From Anthoceros angustus (Eukaryota; Streptophyta; Anthocerotopsida; Anthocerotales; Anthocerotaceae), in NCBI GenBank assembly GCA_010909165.1, contig MU008159.1, positions 2,480,001 through 2,544,000 on the forward strand: 64,000 nt of DNA, written 5' to 3'. Below are positions 1-10,848 of the stretch, piece after piece (within the stretch, counting starts at the first letter, position 1; every line of letters starts with the position of its first letter). The notes under the pieces were generated by a model. That model saw nothing but the letters and a program-made list of their open reading frames with translations. It had not been told where the DNA came from and did no database searches. Made by a program: the position numbers and the translations under genes.

Positions 1-93
1 AACCAAGTGCAGTATGGGCACACAAAATGACGGTACAACACAATTTGCGATTATGTTCCAAATCGCCAAAACCGTGTCTCTATTCGATGGACC

Positions 94-623
94 TTATTTT
101 TTAGGACAACACATGATAAGACCGGCTGTCGACAAATGTTCAAGCGCATCCACGATTCGGTCCCACACTTTTACGAAGTTTTGGAGGAATGAATTCAAAG
201 ACAATAATTTTTTGGCCACGTTCTTTTCGGTCCTCGAAAAGTGGATGCCAAATTTCTTCAAAACCATAATAACGTACATGGTTTTACGGGACATGCTTTT
301 TGGATATGATGATGGGAAAGTTTCGCCTTTTGACCCATTTCAACGGAATCCGCCGATATTGCGCAGACTTTGTTCTTCAACAACAATGCTCCTAGTTGGA
401 TCTCTTTTGCATCCTTTGTAGCCCCTGGCCTATACAACTTGAGAAGTGGTAGGTGACTAAACACCTCCAAAATGTCTCTACGACATTCTGCCGTGTATGC
501 AGCGGTAAGGCATAAAAACTGATTGGCTAGCGTACGAGCAACTTCTTGCTTGCGACGCACCGAGCATTCCCTAATACCAGAATTGGCTGCAAGAGCCCGC
601 TGTCGCTCTCTATGCTTCTGCAC
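94..623 (-). pseudogene. Unassigned coding-like fragments
   Basis: Two overlapping minus-strand frames (258-623 and 94-294) read as protein-like text, with an Arg/Lys-rich start and a stretch near 200-120 reading NFVKVWDRIVDALEHLS. This faintly recalls the region before the dimerisation domain of hAT-like transposases, but no diagnostic motif is present and the similarity is too weak to assign. A plus-strand frame over 14-421 is also open, so even the strand is uncertain. The region is probably decayed transposon coding sequence. Confidence 0.2.
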
Positions 624-1658
624 ACGGGCTGTTGATGTTTTGACGCCCTCTCCTTCAACTCTACCAGAAGGAGCATCCTCCCCTACTCCCCTTGCCGCTG
701 CTGGAGGAAGTGTCTCCTCGTTTCACATCTGCTCCTATCCACCTCCAAGATGTATCCCTACCCTTCTTCCTCCCACACCCTGGACACCAGCTTCACGTGA
801 AGCACCTTGATTTGTGCTTCACTTTGTTCAATGACAACGTTTGGCTGCTGCCTATCGACTCCGTTGTTGGGAAGGTGACCGAGCCATAGCACCGTCCCAA
901 AAACAGCCAAGAGTTTGAAGGCACCAACTCCAACGCCATGGCACTATCCACCGTATTTGAAGTAGCACACCGCCCCCGCACTATCCACCAACGCAGCGCC
1001 GCGGACCTACTTGCAACTTGTAGCGCCGTCCGAACCTGATCCGCTCCTTCCACCACGTCCTGCACATGTAGCCCTGGAGCTTGTCACGATTAACAGCCTA
1101 GCCTACAGAGTTCAAGTTGAGTTCTACAGTACATAGGTCATTTGCCAGCACAAAAGCGGTATGCACGTACTCCAGTCCCGCCTGCACCCTGTAAATCATA
1201 TTCAACCCTAAACCATAAATCCGACCAGGATTTTTAAACTCGCAACATTTCGAAGGCAGCGCGTGGGCGGGCCCGTTCCTGGGCCACGGGTTCATGAAAT
1301 GAAGCGGCAAAAGGCCAGCTATGTGGGGACATTGTCCTTAAACAAGTTGAATTTTTTAAGCATATTTTAATATACCATTCTTTATTAAATTTTAATCCTA
1401 GATAAAAATAGACATTACTATAACATGTAAAAAAAATCAGACAAGTTGGAAAAGAAATGAATTTTTCATAATTGTAGACATTGCGTGAGGACAAAATAAG
1501 AGCGTTTCAACCGTTTCTAACTAAAGTGAGCACCTAACCATGCACGCACCCTGAAGTGCACCATGCTCTAGCTTATCTTGGTCAGTTACTCAGACCTGGT
1601 TGTTGAGCGACATGTGTATTGCACCCTAGTCATGTGCTGTGTGTTTCTCCTCTGCTTG
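624..1658. other. No gene recognised; AT-rich stretch
   Basis: Only short shadow frames occur here. About 1340-1500 is strongly AT-rich with runs of A and T. No transposon end, RNA gene or conserved protein motif was recognised. Confidence 0.4.
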
Positions 1659-1838
1659 GTGTGCCCAATGTCAATTTATCTGCAGTTTGTTCCACTAGTG
1701 TGTACAATGCCACTTTGCTTGCAATTCTGTTCCACTCTGCCACATGTGTGTTCATATGCCCAATGCCACTTTTCCTGCATATTTGTTCTACCTGGTGGGC
1801 ACAATGCCACTTTGCCTGCAACGATGTTCCACTGGAAG
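1659..1838 (+). repeat. Degenerate tandem repeat, ~40-bp unit, about 4 copies
   Basis: The core CAATGCCACTTT-GC-TGCA followed by TGTTCCACT recurs about every 40-55 bp (near 1665, 1707, 1760 and 1801). One frame stays open through it because of the repeat composition, but it is Cys/Leu-rich low-complexity text and not a credible protein. Confidence 0.6.
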
Positions 1839-1870
1839 GGTGGATGGGTAATTTACTAGACTATGTACAG

Positions 1871-2507
1871 GTGAAGGCAGCACGCGAAGGAAGAGCAAGG
1901 TGGCTACCATCCTCAGCGACCACCTGATCCGTATCGCTGGGGAGTTGACAAATGTAAATCTGCAACTTGACAAGGTGGATGCCACTGCAAAAGAGGTAAA
2001 GCAAGCATTGACTAGTGAAAAACAAAGGCTTGGGGAGGTGGCATTCGACATTCGCAAGTGTTCCCAAGAAATGGAGATGGTGCAGAAGAGCATTGAAGAG
2101 GACGAAACTTTTGAGGACATTCAAGGGCACAGATCCCTGCTCAGCCACCTTTCGGGCCAGCTTCAAGCCTTGTACACTCTGGAGAAGAGCCTATACCTTC
2201 GGTTGAGGAGCTAGAGACGGAGGACTGCCACGCCCAACATGAGCTTCAGCAGCAAGCTTGCATCATCGACCGGAAGGAACGGATGTTCAACATCCTCAAG
2301 TCTCTTCCAGCAGTCATGGATGTTGAAGTGGAAGGGAGGCCTGGTCGCACCAACTTTCTTCCAGCGCCCTTGGAGTGGACGACCGGGCCAACCATTGCTG
2401 TGAATGCTTGCCCTACATGTGCTAGGTATTCTTTTGGTGTACTGTGTGGATCTATTTACTTGTCTGGAACTGGTGCAGCTTATCCTGTGGAGAGTGGAAA
2501 TGGATAA
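1871..2507 (+). pseudogene. Coiled-coil protein gene fragment, one frameshift
   Basis: The frame is open from about 1871, just after a TACAG acceptor-like site, and encodes an alpha-helical Glu/Lys/Gln-rich segment with heptad-like spacing (KVDATAKEVKQALTSEKQRL; KSIEEDETFEDIQ). At about 2200 the frame ends, but the neighbouring frame continues the same style at once (VEELETEDCHAQHELQQQ) to a stop at 2505-2507. A one-base indel or an unrecognised tiny intron is therefore likely. The C-terminal part has a CPTC pair and a short hydrophobic stretch. No family was recognised. It lies about 1 kb upstream of the kinase gene on the same strand and has coding-like codon use, so it could be a real host gene piece or transposon coding sequence. 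Confidence 0.4.
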
Positions 2508-3514
2508 TTAAAACAGTTGGGCAACTAGGGTCCTTCCCAACTAGCCATACATTTTGGAAAAAGATCCACGTAGTTGGAGCTTAGTGGCCAAGAAGTTAGA
2601 CACCACGTGCGCAGTCCTACAATTCGGCGGGCTCGTCACTTGGAGATTAAGGGAGCGCTTAATACATTCTTGAGATTCAAGAACGGATGGATTTACTCCA
2701 TCAGGCAGTAAACCGAGCCTGGCAAGGTCTGCAAGCTCTGAGCAGAAGGAAAGGGCACAGAACGAGATCCCGAGGACGGGTTCAACAAATATCCGGCAAC
2801 AAATATCGGGCATCTCATATTAATATTTAAGTTTTAAAATCCTTTATCGTGCGGCAAGTAAGCATTAAGGGAAGGGACCCTTGCGAAGCAGTTCGGTTTC
2901 GTCCTGTCGGTGCATACATATGTAGATACCGGAACCCCATTTCACGCCATAGGAACCGTTACGTTGTGAGAGTGCAAGGATCCCTGAGGTGTAAAGTGGA
3001 TGACAGCGGAAGCTGTGATGGACGGTGGGAACGTGGCTCGTTTGTGGTATGTCTAATGTGTCCCGTGTCCCGCCTGGAACAAAGTTGACTAAATCTATTG
3101 ACAAGAATGCGCGAGCCGAACTTCGCGTTACTGCCGCGCCTGTTTTTTATTTTGGTCGTTTCCTAACTGGAAGGATCCCTAAGATCAGATTTTCCCGCTG
3201 TGTGCCAGTCGAGGACGCGCTCAGTGCTGCCTCCACTAAGCCCCAGTGGCGGGGCTCCAGCATCCCACCAGCATCAGCGCATGAATCCGCCGCTCAATGT
3301 TGCCGTCTGCCTGTGGGACACTCGCCAGCCATGGATCGCTTCCAGGTCGAGCTGCGGGCTGGGGAAATGGCCATGGGAGGATGCTGGACTGGAGCTGGTC
3401 ACGGATCTGGTAGCGGGAATTCGAGATGATCAGATCGCGTAGGTCGAAGGCCAGATCACGCTGAGTAAGGGAGGCCGTGTGCGGATCGAGGACCAGGTTG
3501 CAAAGGCCCGGGCA
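2508..3514 (+). other. Upstream region and probable 5' UTR/promoter of the kinase gene
   Basis: No convincing gene was found. Shadow frames on both strands overlap 2541-3442. The kinase reading frame is open from 3443 (stop TAG at 3440) but has no ATG before 3515, so 3443-3514 could be 5' UTR or the end of a further upstream exon. No clear TATA box or other element was identified. Confidence 0.35.
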
Positions 3515-6040
3515 ATGGAGCGCAAAATGGAACGGTTGTTCTCGGCTAGTAGGTTCAATCTTGGACGACAGTCCTCTCTGAAGCCAGAAGATCCGTCTCA
3601 AGATGAGGACAACAAGTTCCCCACGGCTGAGGACATGGAGGACACAATCCAATTGCTCTTCTACGCTCACGAGGGGAATAAGGACGGAATAGAGTCGCTT
3701 CTTGCGAGAGGACTGGACGTGAACTCCCCGGATATTGACGACCGCACCGCATTGCACGTGGCTTCCTGCGAAGGCCATTTGGAGGTGGTCAAGTTTCTCA
3801 TTGAGAAAGGTGCCAATGTGAACGCGGAAGACCGATGGGGAAGCACGGTGATGCTCGGCTTTGTGGTGGTGTTTGTGCTGTGCTTCAATGGCTTCTTCAA
3901 TTTTGCGCTTTTGCACTCATTCATGCGTATAGCGGTAGCGTGTCCCAGGTTGGTGCATTTGCACACGTTGACTCTCTTGGTAATTGGTGGTTTCCAGCCG
4001 TTGCGAGATGCAAACCACTACGAGATGAAGGAGGTGTCGGAGTTGCTAGAGAAACACGGTGGAAGAATACCTGTGAAGTCCTTTCACCGGACCTGTGTGT
4101 GAACAGTTTGCTTGAAATGGCAGCTCATTCCTTGGGCTACGTTTGCTTTAGGATATCGTGGTAGGTTGTTTGCTTGAAACTTTCCGAACCTGCTTTGTGA
4201 TATGTTGTGGCTCATCTTTTTTGTTTGCAGAAAACCTTTTCATCCATGCGCACTGAGACTCCGCCCGAATATGAAATCAACCCTGACCTGCTGCTTTTCG
4301 TCAAAGACATTGTAAGTGCAATTTGTTCAGCCCAGTCGTGTTCTCACGTCCTTAGTCCCGTTGGAAGTTTCTTTTGGCCTCGCTGTCTTTTGTTGGAGTA
4401 CGTTTTTCAGCATCAAACATTTTTGCTATCTCAGGCCGGCAAAGGCAACTATAGGGAGTACAACATGACAGGTACCAAAGTTGTTGTGAAAACTCTATCC
4501 AGCCGAGCAGTGACAAGCGAGAATCTGTAAGTGTTGCGGGTTGTGTAGATGCAGGCATTGACTCTGCGAGAACGGGTGTTAGGAGACTGACGTTCTTCGG
4601 ATGTTTGCAGAACATCGTTCAGAGATGAGCTGACAGTATTGCAAAAGCTGAGGCACCCAAACGTTGTCCAGTTTCTTGGTGCCGTTACTCAGACAACGCC
4701 TATGATGATTGTGACCGAGTATCTTCCCACTGTACGTGCATGCTTATGATAAGTGGCTCTGAATCTGAATTAAGCGAGGTCTTGTGGGGATATTATTGCA
4801 GATGAACAAGCCTTGATGACATGTGGGATTATGTTATTACCCTAATGGCAGGTTCTGCGCAATTATCTGGACAAGCATAAAAAGCTGGAGCCCGTAAAAG
4901 CAGTGAAATTTGCTCTTGATGTGGCAAGGTAAAGGTTGTTCAAACATGTGAAAAACGAGACGAGCTCAAGCCTCTGGAGCTCGTCAATTCTGAGATTTTC
5001 TGCCTGTCCTGTATGCGTGACCAGAGGAATGAATTATCTACATGAACGCAAGCCAGAAGCAATTATCCTTCATGATCTGAGTCCAAGGTAATGTTAACAT
5101 CCGTGCTCGGTGTCCTGTTTTCAATGCGTTCTGTCCACTACCACAAGGAGCCAGTGAGTCCTAATGTTGGTCTGTCTGAAGAAGTTTCTGGGACAAACCA
5201 CTCATCAATCTACCTTCCAGCAAGCTATCAGAAGCCTCATGCGGGACAAAGGAGGTCATGTGAAGGTGGCAGGCTTCGGTGCAAGTCTACTGAGGCGTGA
5301 GCGTAATGGAGGCCGCGTTTCCTATTCTGAGTTCAGCGCAAAGGTCGGGCCAGAATACGACCACGCAGACGAAAGCTGTAAGTCCTACTTGCGCAATGGT
5401 TATCTGGCTCACTGCTGAAGTGGACCTCATCTGCTAGTCTATCCAGAAAGGACTCCGTTAGAGTGTAGTCTAACCCCCGGTTCGGCTGCCAGGTCGTTAT
5501 ATGGCTCCCGAGTTGATCAGAAAAGAAGATTATGACTGCCGTGTGGATGTCTTCTCCTTCGCGTTAATTGTTCAGGAGGTAATTGGTTCTAGTGGGAAAT
5601 GATGTCATCTTGCCTCTTCTGTTTCTCAGGAACTTTCTGCGGCTGTAAGATTCTAAGACGCCCATCTTTCCGTTGCAGATGATTGAGGGTTCCATTCCCT
5701 TTGCAGAGAAGTCGGCCAAGGAGGCTGCCAAGTGTTATGCCCAAGGTGACAGGCCTCCATTCAAGGCCAGCATGCGGCATTATCCTGGCAACTTGAAGGG
5801 GTGAGAACTTGGGCAGCCACCCAAATGATCCTAGCTTTGCGGCTTGTCTGCCTGACTAATAGTAAGATGTGATTTGGCAGGCTCATAGAAGAATGTTGGC
5901 ACGGTGATCCAAACAAGAGACCAATGTTTAAGCACATTATCAGGGAGCTTGAAGAGATCCACCGGCATTTCAAAGAGAGAAAGTGGCTCGCAAAGGTGAA
6001 GAAGTTCATCAAGGACAGGGGCTCATCCCGAGGTGTCTGA
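3515..6040 (+). CDS. Integrin-linked-kinase-like ankyrin/Raf-like (pseudo)kinase, 11 exons
   Basis: Exons are 3515-3847, 3998-4072, 4231-4311, 4435-4526, 4611-4731, 4852-4928, 5025-5087, 5232-5377, 5493-5578, 5679-5800 and 5881-6040, all with GT-AG introns and consistent phases, giving 451 residues. Arabidopsis ILK1-type proteins are similar in length. Residues about 17-23 carry the family's basic RQSSL patch. Ankyrin repeats span about 42-135 (DDRTALHVASCEGHLEVVKF). The kinase domain follows, with the VAIK lysine at K182 (KVVVK), the alpha-C glutamate at E200 (FRDEL) and RHPNVVQFLGAVTQ. The catalytic loop reads LHDLSPRS: Asp277 is kept, but the catalytic Lys is Ser279 and the metal-binding Asn is Ser282. 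DFG is GFG at 295-297, and APE (334-336) is intact. Plant ILKs are known to have a GFG motif; the extra loop losses suggest a pseudokinase or atypical kinase. The family acts in membrane-proximal osmotic, nutrient and immune signalling. The first ATG in frame was chosen (G at -3 and +4). A 5' exon cannot be excluded. Confidence 0.93.
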
Positions 6041-6161
6041 TGTAGTTTGGCACCAGGCCTCAACGCGGCCTATACCGATCACCTTAAGGAGAAGAAGAAT
6101 TTTATCTTTTAAGTCCAAGATTTTTATTTAAGTCTAGGAAGGACGGATTTCTGCCATGGGA

Positions 6162-6364
6162 TTTGGTACTTGATAACTTGGACCATGGTGTGCCTTAGCT
6201 ACTTACACCAAGGGCATCCATTCCCTTTAAGCACCCCATCTAAGTACCGAACTAAGCATCCGATGCTTGATGTTCACTTGACAACTTGTGCCATGTTGTG
6301 CCTAAGCCACTGACACCAAGGGCATCCATTCCCTTTAAACACCCCATCTAAGCGCAGGATGCTT
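6162..6364 (+). repeat. Direct repeat, two ~105-bp units
   Basis: Two adjacent units share TTGATAACTTG/TTGACAACTTG, then ACACCAAGGGCATCCATTCC and CACCCCATCTAAG. They lie just downstream of the kinase stop codon and may be part of its 3' flank. No coding potential was seen. Confidence 0.7.
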
Positions 6365-6580
6365 AATAACGATGTATTGACGGCCAGGAAGCTCGTATTA
6401 TAATAATAGGTACTTTCCTCTTTTTTTTTTTGCCCTCAAATCCACACCATTTGATGCTTCCTAAATCATCGCAAGCCAGTCGGGACAGAAAGTCGAGGTC
6501 TTTTTTTTTATTGTGAATAAAATCTATTCTATAAAATGTTTGAGACGACTCTATTGCTCCCCCAAGTTCCGTTGCCGGGA

Positions 6581-6706
6581 TTAGACCCCGAGTTGCTCGA
6601 ATGCTTTTCCATCGATACCCGATGGCCATTAAGGCAAATACGGTTAGACCCCGGGTCGCTCGAATGCTTTTCCATCGATACCCGATGGCCATTAAGGCAA
6701 ATACGG
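6581..6706 (+). repeat. 63-bp tandem duplication
   Basis: Units 6581-6643 and 6644-6706 are nearly identical (TTAGACCCCG, then CTTTTCCATCGATACCCGAT), with a third unit broken off at 6707. The open frames across it on both strands arise because 63 is divisible by three. Confidence 0.85.
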
Positions 6707-6959
6707 TCAGACCCGTGCGAACGCGCAACTCGATGTACCCTGGCTTCATATCGACATATACGACATAGCAACATCAGTTTGTGGTTCTCCTTGCATACCC
6801 GGGTTTTTGCACCCGTTCTCTGTACTAGCATTTCCATACCCGACTTTCCATACCAGGGATGAAAGGTTTCTAAACCCGTCGGTTTCAAGTCGAGGTTTCA
6901 AATCAGGTTTTCAAAGCTATGCACTTCTTATCGCGGGTGAAGCGATCTAGAAAGAAAGC

Positions 6960-7605
6960 GGTGCGTATGCGAGACAGACGCTAATCACGCCTGCGATGCG
7001 AGACAGACGCTAATCTGCCCGTGCGAATGCGGAGATAGGACACCTAATTTGCTGCCCGGTGCACGTGCGGAGACAGGACGCCTAATCTGCTGCCCGGTGC
7101 AGATGCGGAGACAGACGCCTAATCTGCCCGGTGCGGTCACGGAGCAGGGCGCTAATCTGCTGCCCGGTGCAATTGCGGAGACATGACGTTTGTCTGCTGC
7201 CCGGTGCGAGATGCGAGACAGACGCCTAATCTGCCCGTGCGGTCACGGAGCAGGGCGCCTAATCTGCCCGGTCGGTCACGGAGCAGGGCGCCTGTCTGCT
7301 GCCCGTGCGAATGCGGAGATAGGACACCTAATTTCTTTGCCCGGTGCGGTGCGAGACAGGGCGCCTAATCTGCCCGGTGCGAGATGCGAGACAGGGCGCC
7401 TAATCTGCCCGGTGCGGTCACGGAGCAGGGCGCTAATCTGCTGCCCGTGCAATTGCGGAGACATGACGTTTGTCTGCTGCCCGGTGCGAGACAGACGCCT
7501 AATCTGCCCGTGCGGTCACGGAGCAGGGCGCCTAATCGCCCGGTGCGGTCACGGAGCAGGGCGCCTGTCTGCTGCCCGGTGCGGTGCGAGCAGGCGCCTA
7601 ATGTG
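6960..7605 (+). repeat. GC-rich minisatellite, ~34-38-bp units
   Basis: About 17-18 imperfect units alternate between variants: GCGGAGACAGGACGCCTAAT, CACGGAGCAGGGCGCCTAAT and GCGGAGACATGACGTTTGTC, each followed by CTGC(TG)CCCGGT. Unit-length differences are often presence or absence of one or two bases at CTG or CAG. Open frames across the array are composition artefacts. The units abut without unique spacers, so this is not a CRISPR array. Confidence 0.9.
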
Positions 7606-7905
7606 CAGAACTCAAGCGAACTTCGTACCTTCAAACATTCCCGAGAATTCAACTCGCTTTTTGCATGTGTTCAACTTGTGAAGTGGCGTGTTGTGATAGT
7701 TTCTTTGTGCGCAGACCCCATTTGGCTGATGCCCTGCAGGTGACTCCTTGATTCCTGCACGAATACAGCAGGTCATTTGGCCTCTCATACGAAGGAGGAG
7801 TTAGGGAATTTATGGATGAAACTCTTTGCTCTCCTGTTGATTAGTGTGATGAGAACTTCATACCAGATCCTTGCCGCTTGAAATTGGGTCCACACTCCTA
7901 CCATC
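7606..7905. other. Spacer between direct and inverted minisatellite blocks
   Basis: Single-copy-looking sequence with no recognised gene or RNA. It separates the direct array (ends about 7605) from the inverted copies (start about 7908). Confidence 0.4.
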
Positions 7906-7907
7906 AA

Positions 7908-8020
7908 GTGCAGCAGATTAGGAGTCTTGTCTCCGCATCTGCACCGGGCAGCAGATTAGGCGTCATGTCTCCGCATCTGCACCGGGCAGCACATTAGGCG
8001 TCCTGTCTCCGCATTTGGGC
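7908..8020 (-). repeat. Inverted copies of the 6960-7605 minisatellite unit
   Basis: About three units in reverse orientation (TGTCTCCGCATCTGCACCGG, then GCAGCAGATTAGGCGTC) match the complement of the upstream array. Together they form an inverted arrangement around a ~300-bp spacer. Confidence 0.85.
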
Positions 8021-8112
8021 TTAACCAAAATTGTCTCACTGGTTAGCAGGATGCGTGCGTTGGATGCTGCTTTCGCTGTGTGCATGCAGGAGTCAAGTAC
8101 GTAGGGAGCTGC

Positions 8113-8480
8113 CCCTACTAGAAAGGGCAGCCTATGTTACAATTGTTGTTGCAATTTTATGTTACACTTCTAATTTGCAACATCATTTGGAGGCTTGGTA
8201 TTAAGTTTGTCATTTCTTTCCCCAAGTGGGCCTACAATCGAATCTGAGCACGGCTCTCTCCTACCACTTCACCCTCTTAACTACATCCCTCTCTCATCCG
8301 CATTGTTTATGAATTCCCTCATGCAATTGCAACATGACTGTAACAAGGACCCCTCTCTCTCTTCTCTATCAGTCCCCCTCTTTATTACACTCCATTGGGA
8401 GTACAATTAGTTAAGGTTTTTCCTAGCGCTCTTCATTGCACTCTCTCTTCACAACTATTTGTTAATGGTGCCCAGACCTG
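8113..8480 (+). mobile_element. CACTA-type transposon 5' terminus (third copy of the 33.8-kb family)
   Basis: The stretch starts CCCTACTAGAAAGGGCAGCC and continues CTATGTTACA, matching the terminal inverted repeats at 33820 and (inverted) at 59718. It is followed by the same subterminal words (GTTGCAA, TGTTACA, TTTGGAGGCTTGGT), and aligns best with the transcription-start end of the larger element. No partner right end was found nearby, so it is probably a truncated element or one end of a larger one. Confidence 0.65.
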
Positions 8481-8867
8481 GATATCACAGTAACATGCCC
8501 ATTAACTGTCACCTTCTCCTTCCACCTCACAAGGTCATAATTCCTTTATCAACCTTTTTTCTTTACTATAGCTATTATTGGCTTGTATACTAATTGTTTA
8601 TGGCTTTTGCCATATATACTGGTAGAAATGGAATACACGTTACCTTTGTACGTATAGGTACCTACTTGTAGATATATTTTTGTGCATATATGATGTATAA
8701 CAACGGATTTGTACATCAATACTGGATTATTCTATTGTTTTCCATACATACGTATGTTTACAGTACACAGATATCGTTTTCCTGCTGGTGTTGAGCGTCT
8801 ATATTGCACATTTTGGCGTGGTGTGCGTATTCGTGTACAAGTCCTATGTTACCACTTTCTGTTGCAG
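8481..8867. other. AT-rich transposon leader, no gene
   Basis: TATATA-rich sequence resembling in style the leader behind the right CACTA end near 59.0 kb. No coding sequence is supported before about 8868. Confidence 0.35.
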
Positions 8868-9227
8868 TTGCAAAATCGTGTGGCTCAAATGATTTCGAAC
8901 ACGCGATTAGTGACTCGTCACCATCTGCCTCCTCCACTACACCAACACGGAGTACATGGACGAGAGGGTCCCTTTATAGATACCTGTCTCCTGCCCGAGC
9001 TACAGCTATTCATAAAACATCATGCGCCTGCCACGCAATTGCCAATCGCTGACCTTCTTCGATTGTATGCACGGGAAGGGAAGCCTGAATCCATGTGGCT
9101 ATGTTCTTGTCGCAACCATTCAGGCTTGTGTAATGGGAGCAGACTTCAAAGCTGGGCAGTTGTACCTACGCTAGGAGGCTGTGCTCGTGTGTTCCTCCTT
9201 CGGCATGTGTCCAACAAGCCGATGTAG
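8868..9227 (+). CDS. TE-like coding fragment of unknown function
   Basis: A TTGCAG acceptor-like site precedes about 8868. Two overlapping plus frames read as protein: LPELQLFIKHHAPATQLPIA and LLRLYAREGKPESMWL in one, and a Ser/Asp/Thr-rich segment (HAISDSSPSASSTTP) in the other. The distance from the CACTA end at 8113 resembles the first coding segment of the larger CACTA element (minus strand near 58.6-58.8 kb), which also starts Ser/Asp/Thr-rich. No conserved domain was recognised. It is probably the first gene of the 8.1-kb element, frameshifted. Confidence 0.3.
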   Translation: MQNRVAQMISNTRLVTRHHLPPPLHQHGVHGREGPFIDTCLLPELQLFIKHHAPATQLPIADLLRLYAREGKPESMWLCSCRNHSGLCNGSRLQSWAVVPTLGGCARVFLLRHVSNKPM

Positions 9228-9339
9228 CTTAATGCGGTGACTATAGAAGGAGGACATCAAGCTTGCTATGAGACCCGAACGACTATGACTTGAAGAGTTA
9301 GAGGCCATCTTCTCCGACATCTGTCCAAATCGTGGCAGC

Positions 9340-10405
9340 TTGGAAAATGTTCAAACGGAGTTGGAGAAGGATCATGATCTCGTGGCCTTCCCAAGGAGAA
9401 GGATAGTGGGAATGGGACAATCCATCGAAACGGATAGTAGGGCGAAGGATGTGAGGCGGCAAGGCATTCGAGTCGCAGAAGGGGAGCCCCACTGTGGTGG
9501 AGGACAAATGCGCACGAATGTGCAGGAAGGTAGGACGAATGGCAGGGGACAACAAGGCAGAAGTGGAACCCGACATGGACAGGGACGTAACGAGATGAAT
9601 GATCGACCATGGCGGGGCGTCAAGGCAGGTGGTAGGCCATGGAGCACACAATCAGAGAACAAACAAAACAGGGGTGCGACCGGCGAGAGAAGGAAACGCT
9701 TACACGGTGGGGCAAACGCATGACAGTCCCAAGGCAGCCAAGGGCAAGGCGACTGACATCGTCGACTATGGCAAGGGCGATGAGGTGGTGGTCCCAGCGA
9801 CACCTCGAACGGCCGTGGTTGTGGCAGAACCCAGCGGTGGTCATGATCGTAGAGGGGGGGACATGGTGGCTATGGGTGGCTCGGGAAAAAACGGGGCCAA
9901 CCAAGAACATGGTACGTAGGGAGAGCAGTGTCAGCATTAAGTGAGTTGTACATGGGGCTAGGTATAGATGCAGGGAATGGCATTATACAGCGAACATCAA
10001 GGCTGGTAGGGGCGCAACAGGATGGGCAGGAGGAAGAATGGAGGGCAGGGGGAGCGTGGGGTCACCACATGTGTGCCGAATGCTGCAAAACAAACGTTGC
10101 CCTCAATGGGGGCAGCCAGGGAATGGAGGCTAGAGACAGAAATGAGACATCTGTCACGGGGATTCCAGCAGCCTGCAATGGACAGTCTGACGGCGTCACG
10201 GCATGGTGACGAGGAGGAAGAGAACAGGGAGGTGGCGGAAGAGGAGGGAGATGTGAACGAGCCCGTATTGAACTTTATACCCGACACAGACCTGGCCGAG
10301 TCAGAGGCTGAGAGCATGGACCCGCACAGCGGGCTCCAGATCGTGACGCAAGTCATGGAGAAGGGAGGAGGCCGGAAGAGGAAAGGAAGAGGAATGCCTG
10401 GCTAG
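9340..10405 (+). CDS. Charged low-complexity TE-like ORFs of unknown function
   Basis: Three successive plus-strand frames (9340-9723, 9599-9919 and 10022-10405) are rich in Gly, Arg, Glu and Lys, and read as one frameshifted polypeptide. The last part is acidic (EEEENREVAEEEGDVNEP) and ends in a basic tail (GGGRKRKGRG) like a nuclear localisation signal. No zinc knuckle, RT or transposase motif was seen. The basic/acidic layout would fit a transposon accessory protein or a LINE ORF1-like protein; neither is demonstrated. Confidence 0.3.
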
Positions 10406-10848
10406 GCGGATGGGGAAGAAAGAGTAACACGATCGAGGGCTGTGCCAGCCAAGGGATGGTGATAAGCACACAACTGCTTGTAGGAAGTGGGCGGAAACAA
10501 AACAAAGAGAAGGCTGCGAAGGTAAGCTTGCAGATTGCAAGTGCACTGATGGCCACGTATATATACTTACAGGCCAAGGGCATGGGAATGGCATGTGGTC
10601 ATCTGTTATTGCAGAAATCCCAGGAAACAGGTGGAATCACAGAGGTGCAGCACGGAAGGAAAATGGCAGCAGACCGGAGGAGGAAGGGCAAGGGCAAAAT
10701 TGCTAGCCTTGTGGGAGGTGGACAGTTTCCAGCTGCTGCATACGACGAGGAGTAGGCATGCTCTTAAACGAGGACGGGCGAGGCAGCAGAAAATGCGCAC
10801 CACAACTCCAAATTCACACCTCCCGGGCGAGGAGGGAACACGGTAGAT
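10406..10848. other. No gene recognised
   Basis: Short plus-strand frames (10456-10846) are Lys/Arg-rich without motifs. Sequence just before 10849 (CACACCTCCCGGGCGAGGAG) resembles 12763-12795, suggesting shared intronic flank of the hydratase gene pieces. Confidence 0.3.

Noticed and set aside
3479-3514. GTG at 3479 as kinase start
   Set aside because: Plant nuclear genes start at ATG. The first in-frame ATG is 3515 and gives a family-like N-terminus.
3236-3916. Minus-strand 226-codon frame over the first kinase exon
   Set aside because: It is a shadow. The plus strand has conserved ankyrin motifs and correct splice sites.
6960-7605. CRISPR-like array of regularly spaced repeats
   Set aside because: Units are imperfect and directly adjacent with no unique spacers, no cas genes are present and the context is plant DNA. 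It is a minisatellite.
7183-7743. Long open frames through the minisatellite
   Set aside because: They consist of the repeat translated in all frames (Arg/Pro/Cys-rich) and are open on both strands because of composition.
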